From CAIUGU01 sp963819685 (GTDB taxonomy: Bacteria > Pseudomonadota > Gammaproteobacteria > Steroidobacterales > Steroidobacteraceae), in assembly GCA_963819685.1 (NCBI GenBank), contig CAWFXI010000005.1, forward strand, positions 124,001 to 188,000: a stretch of 64,000 nt of DNA, written 5' to 3'. The notes under the pieces were generated by a model. The model saw nothing but the letters and a program-made list of their open reading frames with translations. It ran no database searches and was not told the DNA's origin. Made by a program: the position numbers and the translations under genes. How positions within the stretch are numbered: the stretch's first letter is position 1; each line of letters begins with the position of its first letter. Below, in pieces: positions 41,805-50,903 of this stretch.

Positions 41805-43257
41805 ATGTCTGAAGCATTGATATTCGAACATTCACGCACAGGGCGCACTGCCACCGCGCAGTTTCCAGCTGCGGAGACTGCCGACATTCCCGCGGGCCTG
41901 CGCCGCAAGACCCGTCCGTTGCTGCCTGAAGTGTCGGAGCTGCAAGCGGTGCGCCATTTCACGCGGTTGTCGCAGCTCAATTTTTCCATCGACACGCATT
42001 TCTATCCGCTTGGCTCGTGCACGATGAAATACAACCCGCGGGCCTGCAACGCCTATGCGATGCTGCCTGAGTTCCTGATGCGTCATCCGTACGCGCCCGC
42101 AGCAACGGGGCAGGGATTTCTCGGCTGTCTTTACGAGCTGCAGGAGATGCTGCGTGAGGTGACCGGCATGCAGGGCGTGTCGCTGACGCCAATGGCCGGT
42201 GCGCAGGGTGAATTTGCCGGTGTGGCGATGATGCGCGCGTATCACCAGGCTCGCGGCGATCTGGCCCGTGTCGAGATCATCGTCCCCGATGCAGCCCACG
42301 GCACCAATCCCGCCACGGCCACGATGTGTGGGTGCAAGGTGGTGGAAATTCCCTCGCTGCCGAACGGCGATATCGATATCGATGCCCTCAAGAGCGTGGT
42401 GGGTCCGGCCACTGCCGGCATCATGCTGACCAATCCGTCCACACTCGGGCGTCTTCGAGCGACGCATCGCGGAGGTCGCTCGCATCGTCCATGAGGCGGG
42501 AGGATTGCTTTATTACGACGGCGCCAATCTGAATGCGATCCTGGGCAAGGTGCGGCCCGGCGACATGGGCTTCGATGTCATTCACATGAACCTGCACAAG
42601 ACCTTTTCCACCCCGCATGGCGGCGGTGGCCCGGGTTCAGGCGCCGTGGGTGTCGGCAAGCGCTTGTTGCCGTTCATGCCGATTCCGGTCGTGGGCAGGG
42701 AAGGCGACAGTTACCGCTGGTTGACGGAGCAGGACCTGCCGCAGTCCATCGGCCGTCTGTCCGGTTTCATGGGCAACGCGGGTGTGCTGTTGCGCGCTTA
42801 TATTTACATGCGCATGCTGGGTCGGGCCGGCATGCAGCGCGTATCCGAATACGCGACGCTGAACGCCAACTACCTGCTGGCGCGTTTGAAGACTGCGGGA
42901 TTCGATGCTGCGTATACGGACCGCCGAGCGAGCCATGAATTCATCATTACGCTGAAGAAACAGGCCAAGGAGCTCGGCGTCACCGCGATGGACTTCGCCA
43001 AGCGGCTGCTCGACCACGGGTTTCATGCGCCGACGACGTATTTTCCACTCCTCGTCCCCGAGTGTCTGCTGATCGAGCCCACCGAAACCGAGGCAAAAGA
43101 GGACCTCGACGCCTTCGTCGCAGCTATGATTGCGATCCTGACCGAGGCCGGCAATGATCCGGACAAGGTTCGCAGTGCTCCCCATACGCTGCCGGTGCGC
43201 CGGCTCGATGACGTACGGGCAGCCAGACAGCTCGATCTGGTGTGGAAGCCTGGCTGA
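41805..43257 (+). CDS. gcvPB: Glycine dehydrogenase (decarboxylating) subunit 2 (one-base insertion at about 42449)
   Basis: The PLP subunit of the P protein, about 483 residues once the extra base in CTCGGGCGTC (42446-42453) is removed; VFERRIAEVARIVHEAGG then joins the halves. Motifs are FYPLGSCTMKYNPR, TPMAGAQGEFAGVAMM, PDAAHGTNPATA before the break, and the PLP Lys in HMNLHKTFSTPHGGGGPGSG after it. The start is the ATG after the heptamer array. The break is probably a sequence error. Confidence 0.93.
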
Positions 43258-43332
43258 CGTGATGCGTGAATGCGTGAAAAGTGATACCGTGAATCGGCGA
43301 TGTCTCTGGCTGTAGCCCGTAGCCTGTAGCCC
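43258..43332. repeat. Heptamer-like repeats between gcvPB and dgkA
   Basis: Imperfect GTGA(A/T)NC units (43259-43295) are followed by perfect GTAGCCC-GTAGCCT-GTAGCCC (43312-43332). Confidence 0.7.
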
Positions 43333-43356
43333 GATCCTAGCCCAAGAGCCTTCTTC

Positions 43357-43723
43357 ATGCAAGACCGCCCGAAACTGACCGGCATGAACCGGTTGCTGCT
43401 CGCGTTCGTCAATTCCTGGAAGGGCTTCAAGGGCGCATGGCGATTCGAGGCCGCGTTTCGCCAGGAAGTCGCTGCTCGCCGTGGTACTCATTCCGCTCGG
43501 GACCTGGCTCGGCAAGACCGGCATCGAAAAGGCTTTGCTGGTGGGTTCGGTCCTGTTCGTCCTCATCGTCGAGCTGCTGAATACGGGCATTGAGACGGTG
43601 GTCGACCGCATCGGTCTCGAGCGTCATGAACTTTCAGGGCTCGCCAAGGATGTGGGGTCCACGGCCGTGCTGCTCGCTTTCCTGTTGCTGATCGTCATCT
43701 GGCTCGGCGTCCTGCTTGATTGA
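43357..43723 (+). CDS. dgkA: Diacylglycerol kinase (one-base insertion near 43470)
   Basis: The small integral-membrane DgkA phosphorylates diacylglycerol, recycling lipid from membrane-derived glycan synthesis. Read across one extra base in GAAGTCGCTG, the protein is about 121 residues, equal to E. coli DgkA. It has FVNSWKGFKGAWRFEAAFRQE and then LLAVVLIPLGTWLGK, VELLNTGIETVVDRI (active-site Glu and Asn) and LAKDVGSTAVLLAFLLLIVIW. Three transmembrane helices. Confidence 0.9.
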
Positions 43724-43726
43724 GAC

Positions 43727-43834
43727 GTGAAAGGTGAAACGTGAAACGTGAAAAGTCAGAATTCTCGAGTTCTGGCAGTAGCCCGTAGCCGGAAGCCCAA
43801 AAACCAAAGTTCCTATCCCCTATCCCCTATCACC
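43727..43834. repeat. Heptamer repeats of three families in one gap
   Basis: GTGAAAG-GTGAAAC-GTGAAAC-GTGAAAA (43727-43754), GTAGCCC-GTAGCCG-GAAGCCC (43778-43798) and TATCCCC-TATCCCC-TATCACC (43814-43834) fill the 125 bp between dgkA and the kinase gene. Confidence 0.85.
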
Positions 43835-43848
43835 CTAGACACTCTCAC

Positions 43849-44782
43849 ATGACAGCACTTATCTGCGGTTCGTTTGCGTACGATTCGATCATGGTTTTTC
43901 CGGGACGGTTCAAGGATCACATCCTGCCGGACCGCATTCACATGCTGAATGTGTCCTTCCTGGTGCCGACCATGCGCCGCAATTTCGGCGGCACCGCCGG
44001 CAACATCGCCTACAACCTGAAGCTGCTCGGTGGCGCGGGCCATCCGATGGGCACGGTGGGCCATGACTTCACGCCTTACCGGCACTGGTTTGCGGAGCAG
44101 GGCGTGAGTCTGAAATATGTCGCCGAGGTGGAGTCGGAGTTCACCGCCCAGGCGTTCATTACCACCGATCTCGACGACAACCAGATCACGGCCTTCCACC
44201 CCGGCGCAATGAATCACGCGCACATACAGAAGGTCCCGACCCATGCAGGGATCACGATCGGCTTTGTTTCTCCCGATGGACGCGACGGCATGGTCCAGCA
44301 CGCTGAACAGTTCGTCGCTGCCGGCATTCCTTTTGTCTTCGACCCGGGTCAGGGACTGCCCATGTTCAATGGCGAGGACTTGCTCACGTTCGTTGACCAG
44401 GCGACGTGGGTGGCGGTGAACGACTACGAAAGCCAGGTTCTCGCTGAACGCACCGGGCTGACGCATGCGGAACTCGCGGCCCGGGTCAAGGCGTTGATCG
44501 TGACCCGCGGTGCAGCAGGCTCGCAGATCCATACCCAGGGACGCACTATCGATATTCCGGTCGCGCGCCCCCATGTACTCAAGGACCCGACGGGTTGCGG
44601 CGATGCCTACCGCGCCGGACTTATCTATGGAATTGACAAGGGCCTCGACTGGGAGACGACCGGGCGTGTAGCCTCCCTGCTCGGTACCTTCAAGATCGAA
44701 TCGGACGGCCCGCAGAACCACGTATTTTCGGCTGCCGAGTTCAGCGACCGGTTCAAGGAAGCGTTCGGCTACTGCCTTGTAG
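43849..44782 (+). CDS. PfkB-family carbohydrate/nucleoside kinase
   Basis: About 310 residues. The ribokinase fold is shown by RNFGGTAGNIAYNLKLLGG (substrate loop), FVFDPGQGLPMF, VNDYESQVLAERTG, IVTRGAAGSQIH and the anion-hole motif DPTGCGDAYRAG with catalytic Asp. It resembles proteins annotated as adenosine kinase, but the substrate is not certain. As written, the frame runs through to the protease gene (to 47730). Removing one base near 44774 would give an end FGYAL and TAG at 44780, the usual family end, so I regard the fusion as an artefact. Confidence 0.8.
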
Positions 44783-44889
44783 TTGGTGACAGGGGCAGCG
44801 CGCGGGAACCGGTGGCAACCGCGGACGGTCTTTACTCGAGCAGATACTCGCACGCTACACTGATCGGGCCTTCTCCCACGACTGACCTT

Positions 44890-47730
44890 ATGAAAAAAGC
44901 CGCCCTGCTTGCCGGTTTGTTCCTTGGTTCAACTGTTGGCGCCCAGGCGCCGACGCCCAGTGTGGCGCCACCGGTAACCATTTCCGCTGTCAACGGACCG
45001 GAGGACTCGCGCTGGACCCGCACGATCGAGCGCGTCGCTTCCGGCATTGTCACCATCCAGATCGACCAGGTGCGGGCCTTCGACACCGAGTGGAACAGCT
45101 CGAGCCAGGCGACCGGGTTTGTGGTGGACGCGGCAAGGGGCCTGATCCTGACCAACCGCCATGTCGTCACCCCCGGCCCGGTGACTGCCCAGGCCGTGTT
45201 CCTGAACCGCGAAGAAGTGACGCTGTATCCCGTCTATCGCGATCCGGTCAATGATTTCGGCTTCTATCGCTACGACCCTTCCAAGCTGCGCTTCATCAAG
45301 CCCGCCGAGCTGAAGCTGCACCCGGAAGGCGCCCAGGTCGGCCGCGAAATCCGCGTCGTCGGCAATGACGCCGGCGAACAGTTGTCGATCCTGGCGGGCA
45401 CGCTGGCCCGTCTCGATCGCGAGGCACCGGCCTATGGCGTCGGCAAGTACAACGATTTCAACACGTTCTATTTCCAGGCTGCGTCGGGCACGTCCGGAGG
45501 CTCGTCAGGATCGCCGGTGCTCGATATCGAAGGCCGCGTGCTGGCCCTCAACGCGGGCGGCAGCAGCAACGCCGCGTCCAGCTTCTATCTGCCGCTCGAT
45601 CGGGTGGCGCGGGCACTGAGCCTGATCCAGCAGGGCAAACCCGTGCAGCGGGGAACGTTGCAGACCGTATTCAAGTACACGCCGTTCGACGAATTGGCGC
45701 GCCTCGGACTGAAGCCTGCAACAGAGGCGGAGGTGCGCAAGGCCGAGCCCGGCAGAACAGGCATGCTGGTGGTGCGCGAAGTGCAGCCAGGTTCGATGGC
45801 CGAAGGCGTGCTCGAGCCCGGCGACATCCTGATCCGTCTCGACGGGAAACTGGCCGATACGTTCGATCCGCTGTCGCAGATTCTGGACGACAAGGTCGGG
45901 CAGACGGTCAAGATTGAAGTACAGCGCGGTGGTACGTCGTCGACACATGATCTCCCCGTCCAGAACCTCGACCAGATTACGCCCGACGAATACCTGGAGC
46001 TCGGCGACGGCATTGTGCACACGCTGTCGTGGCAGCAGGCGCGGCACCTCAATTCACCGGTCAGCGGCGTGTATGTTGCCAATCCTGGTTATGTACTGGG
46101 TTCCGCTGGCATTCCGCGTGGCGCCGTGATTACCGACTTCAACGGCGTCGAGACGAAATCGCTGGCGGATTTCGAGGCCATCCTCAGCAAGGTACAGGAC
46201 GGTGAGCAGGTGTCGGCCCGGTTCGTCACCATCGAAGATCCCCGTGCCACGCAGCTCAAGGTGGTACGGATGGATCGCCGCTGGTTCCCGGTGCGTCACT
46301 GCAAGCGCGACGATACGCAGGGGGTGTGGCCGTGTGTCGAGTGGACGAACGACGGTAATCCCAAGGCAGCCGTGCCCGCAGGCACGCGCTTCGCCACGTC
46401 GGACGATCCCATCATCGACAAGCTGACGCCGTCGCTGGTCATGGTCGATTTCGACATGCCGTATTCAGTCGCGGGCATCACCGATCGTAACTATCACGGC
46501 ACCGGCCTGATCGTCGACGCAACTCGCGGTCTGGTGTTGATCGACCGCAACACGGTGCCGGTGGCGCTGGGTGACGTTCGCCTGACGTTTGCCGGAACGC
46601 TCGAGGTACCAGCGCGAGTGGTCTATGTGCACCCGATTCATAACTTTGCAGTCGTCGCCTACGATCCGAAGCTGATCGGCGATACGCCCGTGAAGGCGGC
46701 GGTACTGAAGCCCCGCGACCTCAAACCGGGCGAGCAGGTGTGGGCGGTGGGTCTCAATACCGATTCGGTCGTGCAATCGCAGCCCACCACGGTCGCTGCG
46801 GTCGATGCCATCGAATTCCCGCTATCGCGCACGCTGCGGTTCCGCGATGCGAATCTGGAAACGGTGCGGCTGATCAACGGGCCTCCCGAGTACGACGGCG
46901 TGCTGGCCAACAAGCAGGGCGAAGTCGTTGCGACGTGGTCCAGCTTCTCGTATGAAGCCGGCCGGGATCTGAGACAGGACAACAGTGGCATCCCCATCGA
47001 CCTCGTCGTTGAGATGCTGCCGCTGGTGCAGAAGGGCCTGCCTCTCTATTCGCTGGAAGCGGAGCTCGGGGCGGTGTCGCTGGCCGCGGCCCGCTCACTC
47101 GGCCTGTCCGACGCCTGGATTACTCGCATCGAACAGCACAATCCGGCGCGACGCCAGATCCTGAGCGTCACGCGGACGGTTGCGGGAACAGCGGCTGCCA
47201 AACAGCTGCGTCCCGGTGACCTCGTGCTTGCCGTTGACGACGTGGTCGTCAATCGCTTCCGCGAAGTCGAACGCGCCACGCAGAAGCAGCAGGTCAAGCT
47301 GTCGATCCTGCGCGACGGCAAGGAGCAATCCCTCGACATAGAAACGATGCCGTTGCTGGGCGAAGACGTGAATCGCATTGTCGTATGGGCCGGAGCGGTG
47401 CTGCATGCGCCGCATCGAGCCATGGCGGCGCAACGGGGTATTCCGCCACAAGGGGTTTTCGTCGCGTACTTTTCGTATGGATCGCCGTCCACCCGCAATC
47501 AGCTATGGGCCGGGCGGCGCATCGTGGAGGTGGATGGTCAGCCGACACCCGACCTCGACGCCTTCCTGAAGTCAGTGACGGGGCGGGAGGATCGTTCATC
47601 GCTGCGGCTCAGAACTGTCGCGTGGAATGGCGCGGTCGAGGTCATCACGCTGAAACTCGACAAGCGGTACTGGCCGGCCTACGAGCTGCGCAAGAACCCC
47701 GATGGCTGGCAGCGCATGGCACTCGAATAA
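44890..47730 (+). CDS. Two-repeat HtrA-like serine protease with PDZ domains (Nma111-like)
   Basis: About 946 residues from the Met of a signal peptide (MKKAALLAGLFLGSTVGAQA). Repeat 1 is a trypsin-like domain with His in LILTNRHVVTPG, Asp in RDPVNDFGFYRY and Ser in AASGTSGGSSGSPVLD. Then come PDZ domains (VREVQPGSMAEGVLEPGDILI; AGIPRGAVITDFNGVETKSL). Repeat 2 is a degenerate protease (GLIVDATRGLVLIDRNTVP: His replaced by Asn) followed by PDZ-like pieces (AKQLRPGDLVLAVDDVVV). This layout is that of yeast Nma111 and bacterial relatives. Periplasmic quality control is likely. The 170 bp after the gene show nothing convincing. Confidence 0.85.
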   Translation: MKKAALLAGLFLGSTVGAQAPTPSVAPPVTISAVNGPEDSRWTRTIERVASGIVTIQIDQVRAFDTEWNSSSQATGFVVDAARGLILTNRHVVTPGPVTAQAVFLNREEVTLYPVYRDPVNDFGFYRYDPSKLRFIKPAELKLHPEGAQVGREIRVVGNDAGEQLSILAGTLARLDREAPAYGVGKYNDFNTFYFQAASGTSGGSSGSPVLDIEGRVLALNAGGSSNAASSFYLPLDRVARALSLIQQGKPVQRGTLQTVFKYTPFDELARLGLKPATEAEVRKAEPGRTGMLVVREVQPGSMAEGVLEPGDILIRLDGKLADTFDPLSQILDDKVGQTVKIEVQRGGTSSTHDLPVQNLDQITPDEYLELGDGIVHTLSWQQARHLNSPVSGVYVANPGYVLGSAGIPRGAVITDFNGVETKSLADFEAILSKVQDGEQVSARFVTIEDPRATQLKVVRMDRRWFPVRHCKRDDTQGVWPCVEWTNDGNPKAAVPAGTRFATSDDPIIDKLTPSLVMVDFDMPYSVAGITDRNYHGTGLIVDATRGLVLIDRNTVPVALGDVRLTFAGTLEVPARVVYVHPIHNFAVVAYDPKLIGDTPVKAAVLKPRDLKPGEQVWAVGLNTDSVVQSQPTTVAAVDAIEFPLSRTLRFRDANLETVRLINGPPEYDGVLANKQGEVVATWSSFSYEAGRDLRQDNSGIPIDLVVEMLPLVQKGLPLYSLEAELGAVSLAAARSLGLSDAWITRIEQHNPARRQILSVTRTVAGTAAAKQLRPGDLVLAVDDVVVNRFREVERATQKQQVKLSILRDGKEQSLDIETMPLLGEDVNRIVVWAGAVLHAPHRAMAAQRGIPPQGVFVAYFSYGSPSTRNQLWAGRRIVEVDGQPTPDLDAFLKSVTGREDRSSLRLRTVAWNGAVEVITLKLDKRYWPAYELRKNPDGWQRMALE

Positions 47731-47900
47731 GCCGTGTAGTTCTTGATCGCCTTCACGCGCGGCGACAGTTTCGGCGCGATTCAGGCTTACGACGAAGCGC
47801 TGCTGAGAGATTCCGGCAAGGTCGTGGCGGCAACCGCGTTGCGCCTCGACGCAATGCCAGTCAGTGCTGAACTGCCGCCGTCTTGCGCGGGCAGGTGAGT

Positions 47901-49721
47901 TCAGGAGGCGATTGCGCCAGCCACCGGTTCCGCATGCGGCTGCTGGTGATGCTGGAGATAGGCTGCCGCCTCGTCGCGCCCCATGTAGCGTTCGAGCGTG
48001 CGCTTGTCGAGTGTGGGCAGGTCTACGATGATGAGCCCGTCGATCGCATGGCTGAAACGATCGTCGACGTTGAAGCCGATGAGCCGCCCTCCGATCTTGA
48101 GGTATTGGCGAAGCAGCACCGGCACACCTTTGCCGTCGGGCTCGATGCCTGAAATCAGATCAACGATATCCTCAAGTGAGGTGAGCCGCGCGACATCCGC
48201 GCCCAGCGCGCCCAGCGTGTGCTCCCGATGAAGCGCGCGCCGCGGCCGGATCAGGCGTGAAAGACCGGTATCGAAACACTGCGTCCGCAGGTACTGAACC
48301 AGCAGCTCGCGCGAAGCGCCACGGTAATCGTTGCTGATGCTCACTGGCCCGAACAGCACCCGGTATCGCGGATGCCGTATCACATACGCCGAGATTCCAC
48401 GCCACAACAACAGCAGCGGCGCGTAGTTGCGCTGATACTCGATGCGAATGAAGGAGCGGCCAAGCTCAAGCGCAGGCCCAAGGCGGGAGAGCAGTGCCTT
48501 GCCGAATGCGAACAGGGAATGGCAGTACAGTCCGCGCGCGCCGAGCTGAGCGGCAATTTCGTCGGCATGCCCGATCCGGTAACCCCCCACGATCTGCAGC
48601 GTGGTGTCGTTCCATGCAAGCAGGTGCACGTAGTAGTCGTCGTAGATATCGAGATCCACCTGGTGACCAGTGCCTTCGCCTACGTTGCGAAACGTGATCT
48701 CACGGAGGCGCCCGACTTCCTGCAGGGTCTTTGGCAGCTGGTTGGCCGTGGCATAAACGACGCGCAGATCGCCACTTTTGAGCAAGGTCTGCGTTGCGGG
48801 CAGTGCCTGAATTTCGGCCGCGACGAGATGGCTGGGGGTTTCCGGCGCGATCGGCCCGCTGTGGCGCGCTGGCTTGTGTCGGTCGTTACCAGGTTTTGAT
48901 TCCGAGAGGCTATAGGTACTGATGCGCAGCAGACTTGCCAGCGCTGCATCGTCGCTTTGCGAAGCGATGCGTGCAGCCTTGATGGCCGCACCGATAGTGA
49001 CCTGCAGGCGGCGATGTCGCTTGTTCAGGAACTCGCGAGGCAGGAGGGCGGTGCGCAGGAGTGGGTGCAGCAACCCCGCAATCTGGAAAACCGCACTGTT
49101 GTTGCCGCCGAAGTGCACCGGAACGACATCGCATCGGGCACTTCGGACCAGGCGGGCGGCAGTGGGGTGCCACGGAGGGTCGACGACGCAGCGAGAGCCC
49201 AGGTAGAAGTGCGAGACCTCGCCGGCGGGAAACAGCACAAGAAGCCCGCCACTGTGGACATGTCGCAGCGCCTGTCTCAGGCCTGTGACGTTGAAGCTGG
49301 CCGCACGCGGTCCGCCGAAGGGATTAACGGGAATGAATACTGACTCAAGTTCGGGAATCCGGCTCAACATCTGATTCGCGAGCACTTTGACATCGGGCCG
49401 CAGCCGCATCAGCGTCGCAACGAGGAACAGTCCCTCAAGCCCGCCGAAGGGATGGTTTGCCACGACGACGGCAGAGCCAGTTGCGGGAATACGCTCGAGC
49501 TGTGCCGGGTCGAGTTCGAAATGGACCTCAAGGTCCTTGAGTGCAAGACCGGCAAATTCCGCTGGAGTGCCGCTCCCGGAAAGCCGCTTGTGCAGACTCC
49601 AGATCGCATCGAGCGCGAACGCCCGCGCTGCGGTTCGCTGTGCGATGGACGTCAATGCGTCGCTGATACGGGACAGGCTGCGCGATGGGCCTGCGGTCCG
49701 GGAGGCTTCAGCATGTTTCAT
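47901..49721 (-). CDS. OlsF-like bifunctional acyltransferase (PlsC-type plus GNAT-type)
   Basis: About 606 residues. The N-terminal half is a PlsC/OlsA-like O-acyltransferase: VVVANHPFGGLEGLFL (HxxxxD/E-type motif), FIPVNPFGG and LLVLFPAGEVSHF. The C-terminal half is an OlsB-like GNAT N-acyltransferase: VVYATANQLPKTLQEVGRLRE, then LGRSFIRIEYQRNYAPLLLLWRGI, and FGPVSISNDY. This order matches OlsF, which makes ornithine lipid in one protein. The start is uncertain (Met at 49721, 49751 or 49757); none has a good ribosome site. Confidence 0.8.
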   Translation of the reverse strand: MKHAEASRTAGPSRSLSRISDALTSIAQRTAARAFALDAIWSLHKRLSGSGTPAEFAGLALKDLEVHFELDPAQLERIPATGSAVVVANHPFGGLEGLFLVATLMRLRPDVKVLANQMLSRIPELESVFIPVNPFGGPRAASFNVTGLRQALRHVHSGGLLVLFPAGEVSHFYLGSRCVVDPPWHPTAARLVRSARCDVVPVHFGGNNSAVFQIAGLLHPLLRTALLPREFLNKRHRRLQVTIGAAIKAARIASQSDDAALASLLRISTYSLSESKPGNDRHKPARHSGPIAPETPSHLVAAEIQALPATQTLLKSGDLRVVYATANQLPKTLQEVGRLREITFRNVGEGTGHQVDLDIYDDYYVHLLAWNDTTLQIVGGYRIGHADEIAAQLGARGLYCHSLFAFGKALLSRLGPALELGRSFIRIEYQRNYAPLLLLWRGISAYVIRHPRYRVLFGPVSISNDYRGASRELLVQYLRTQCFDTGLSRLIRPRRALHREHTLGALGADVARLTSLEDIVDLISGIEPDGKGVPVLLRQYLKIGGRLIGFNVDDRFSHAIDGLIIVDLPTLDKRTLERYMGRDEAAAYLQHHQQPHAEPVAGAIAS

Positions 49722-49823
49722 GCCGTGCAACGTAGGCGTCGCACATGTCATTCTCATTGAGGACTGATTGCCAATTGCTGACAATGTGAACTGCGTCTTG
49801 CGTGCCCTTGCTATGATTAAGAG

Positions 49824-50862
49824 ATGGCCATCGCACGCGTTACCCAGAAGGAAATAGAAGCAGCAGTAGAGGCGCTCCGTGCCGGGAACCTCGTGGCATT
49901 TCCGACCGAGACCGTTTACGGACTGGGCGCCAATGCGAACAACCCTGAGGCCGTGCGCAAGATCTTTACCGCCAAGGGGCGCCCCTCAAGTCACCCTGTC
50001 ATCGTGCATATCGATGATCAACGCTATCTGCAGCGCTGGGTTCACGACATGCCTCCCGCTGCGCAGGCGCTCGCCAATGCCTTCTGGCCGGGGCCCCTGA
50101 CGCTGGTTCTGAAGCGGGGACCCGCGGTGCATGACGTCATCACGGGGGGTCAGGACACGATCGCCGTCCGTATTCCCGAGTCACCCGGTGGCACGCCAGC
50201 TGCTGACTGCGTTCGGGGGTGGTATCGCAGCACCGTCCGCCAATCGCTACGGCCACGTGAGTCCGACTCGCCCTGAGCATGTGCGTGATGAGTTCGGCGA
50301 CGAAGTGAAGATCGTCCTGGACGGCGGTGAATCCAAGATCGGGCTCGAATCAGCCATCGTGTCGTGCGCCGGGCCAACCCCAAGGTTGCTGCGACCTGGC
50401 TCGATCACAGTGACGCAGCTGCGCGCAGTGGTCCCGACGCTGGTGACGGGCGCCGATCCATCGGCCCCGCGGGTTCCTGGCAGTGCCATCAGGCATTATT
50501 CGCCCGTTACACCGCTGAATATCGTGCCGGGCCGGGAACTGTCCAAGGTCATCCAGGAGTTCGCTCAGGCAGAATCCAAGGTGGCGGTGCTTGGCCTGAA
50601 GCCGCCTTCGATCGCCAGCGCCTTCATGACCTGGATCAACGCCGGCGCGCGGCCTGACGTCTATGGCCACAATCTCTACGCAAATCTGCGTACGCTGGAC
50701 AAGTCCGGTGCGCGCATGATCCTGGTGGAGGAAGTGCCGGAGGGCGAGCGGTGGGACGCCATTCGCGACCGGCTGAAGCGCGCTGCTTCGGCCGAGAATG
50801 TGGTCACCTACGACCCCGACGTCGCCGCGCTGCGCGCGGACATGGACGAGGACTACACTTAG
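49824..50862 (+). CDS. tsaC: L-threonylcarbamoyladenylate synthase, Sua5 type (one-base insertion at about 50178)
   Basis: It makes threonylcarbamoyl-AMP for t6A37 of ANN-decoding tRNAs. The N-terminal frame has NLVAFPTETVYGLGANA, IFTAKGRPSSHPVIVH and FWPGPLTLVL. Removing the G in ATTCCCGAGTC restores IPSHPVARQLLTAFGGGIAAPSANRYGHVSPT. A C-terminal Sua5 domain follows with PRVPGSAIRHYSPVTPL. About 345 residues, as for Sua5/YwlC. The t6A pathway is usually essential, so the break is most likely an error. Confidence 0.9.
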
Positions 50863-50903
50863 CTGCCTGAACTCAGCGGTCCCGAGAGGCTTGGCAGAAC
50901 CCG

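Noticed and set aside
47742..47898. Gene remnant after the double protease
   Set aside because: A short TTG-initiated frame (IAFTRGDSFGAIQAYDEALL) could be a degraded C-terminus, but there is no start context and no family match.
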